From positions 252,030 to 316,029 of the forward strand of contig NHNY01000024.1 in NCBI GenBank assembly GCA_002786065.1: 64,000 nt of DNA, given 5' to 3'. This DNA comes from Microcyclospora pomicola. Its lineage: Eukaryota > Ascomycota > Dothideomycetes > Capnodiales. Position 1 is the first letter of the stretch. Each line of letters begins with the position of its first letter. The notes under the pieces are model-generated. The model worked only from the letters and a program-made list of their open reading frames with translations. It ran no database searches and was not told where the DNA came from. Positions 63,535-64,000 of this stretch are shown piece after piece. The position numbers and the translations under genes are program-made.

Positions 63535-64000
63535 GGGTGGCTAGCTGGCACACCAATGGCCGCAAGATCTCAGCACTTCATAACGGCGAGTCTCGAGTAT
63601 GGCCGAGGACGCTACGCTGTGGTCGGGCGCTTGCTGGCGGGGATGCGGCTCGATATCGGAGGAACGACAGCGACGGTGAGGGTAGCAAGGTGTATATGAA
63701 GGGATAGAGGTCGGTGAGTACCTTGGGTGGTGGAGAGAATGCAGATTAGTGAGGCCGCCCTGAAAAGTGAAGTGTAGCAATGAGTCGACAGGTTGATGCA
63801 GATATGGCGGCACGATAGAGGGACATGAAATCACGTAGGCCGTGCACGTGAGCTGCACCATGCATGCAGATGCTGCATTATATTGGTCTCGACTATAGAT
63901 ACATGATGCCCGATCTGCATGTCCGGCCTACAGTACGTATGCTATCTTCTGATCTGCGTTTGTCGTCGGCAACCTCGTTGACCGTGTTCACGTTGTTCTT
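63535..64000. promoter_or_regulatory. Upstream region of the Cys-rich gene, to the right edge
   Basis: This stretch should carry the promoter of the 900-residue protein. An E-box CACGTG occurs at 63845-63850, and a partly palindromic stretch (TGCATGCAGATGCTGCA) follows nearby. I see no gene before the window ends. Confidence 0.35.

Noticed and set aside
1-64000. Secondary-metabolite cluster or large viral or mobile insertion
   Set aside because: No polyketide synthase, NRPS, terpene cyclase, integrase, reverse transcriptase or transposase-like motif was found in the translations.

Overview
This window is nuclear DNA from a filamentous ascomycete (Pezizomycotina). A dothideomycete is my best guess, but the sequence does not prove it. 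The evidence is short GT-AG introns (mostly 40-70 bp, often with a CTGAC or CTAAC branch site), intron-interrupted genes on both strands, and a typical fungal gene set: hybrid histidine kinase, Zn2Cys6 regulators, Atg26-type sterol glucosyltransferase, GINS Sld5, Utp20, Ost1 and the complex I 24 kDa subunit. I found no rRNA, tRNA, CRISPR array, secondary-metabolite core enzyme or intact mobile element.

Layout. 0-10 kb: a hybrid histidine kinase cut by the left edge, a type II membrane glycosyltransferase, a dienelactone hydrolase-family protein and SLD5. 10-18 kb: a kinase-like APH gene interrupted by an in-frame TAG, a GH128 cell-wall glucanase-like protein, a monocarboxylate-type MFS transporter, the 24 kDa complex I subunit and an SMP-30/gluconolactonase. 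19-25 kb: an 11-exon sugar transporter, a Zn2Cys6 regulator and a possible oxidoreductase remnant; with the lactonase these could form a small sugar-oxidation locus. 25-28.5 kb is gene-poor, with one imperfect inverted repeat. 28.5-34 kb: a BRCT protein, a GH76-like protein that appears to lack its catalytic Asp pair, and a CWF19L1/Drn1 homologue. 34.5-45 kb: the very large UTP20 gene and a pseudouridine-catabolism gene that seems to fuse PsuG and PsuK across an intron. 45-52 kb: OST1, a secreted S41-family protein and a secreted GH47 alpha-mannosidase. 53-64 kb: sterol 3-beta-glucosyltransferase, a Upc2-like Zn2Cys6 regulator pointing towards it, and a 900-residue protein with a Cys/His-rich motif I do not recognise.

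How the genes may work together. Most neighbours look like ordinary housekeeping genes. Four groupings merit attention: the lactonase, sugar transporter and regulator group; the head-to-head CWF19L1/UTP20 pair followed by pseudouridine salvage (all RNA-related); the sterol glucosyltransferase beside a Upc2-like regulator; and several secretory-pathway or cell-wall enzymes (GH128, GH76, GH47, OST1). Splice sites were placed by reading frame, conserved motifs and GT-AG signals, and total CDS lengths were checked for divisibility by three. No transcripts or database searches were available.
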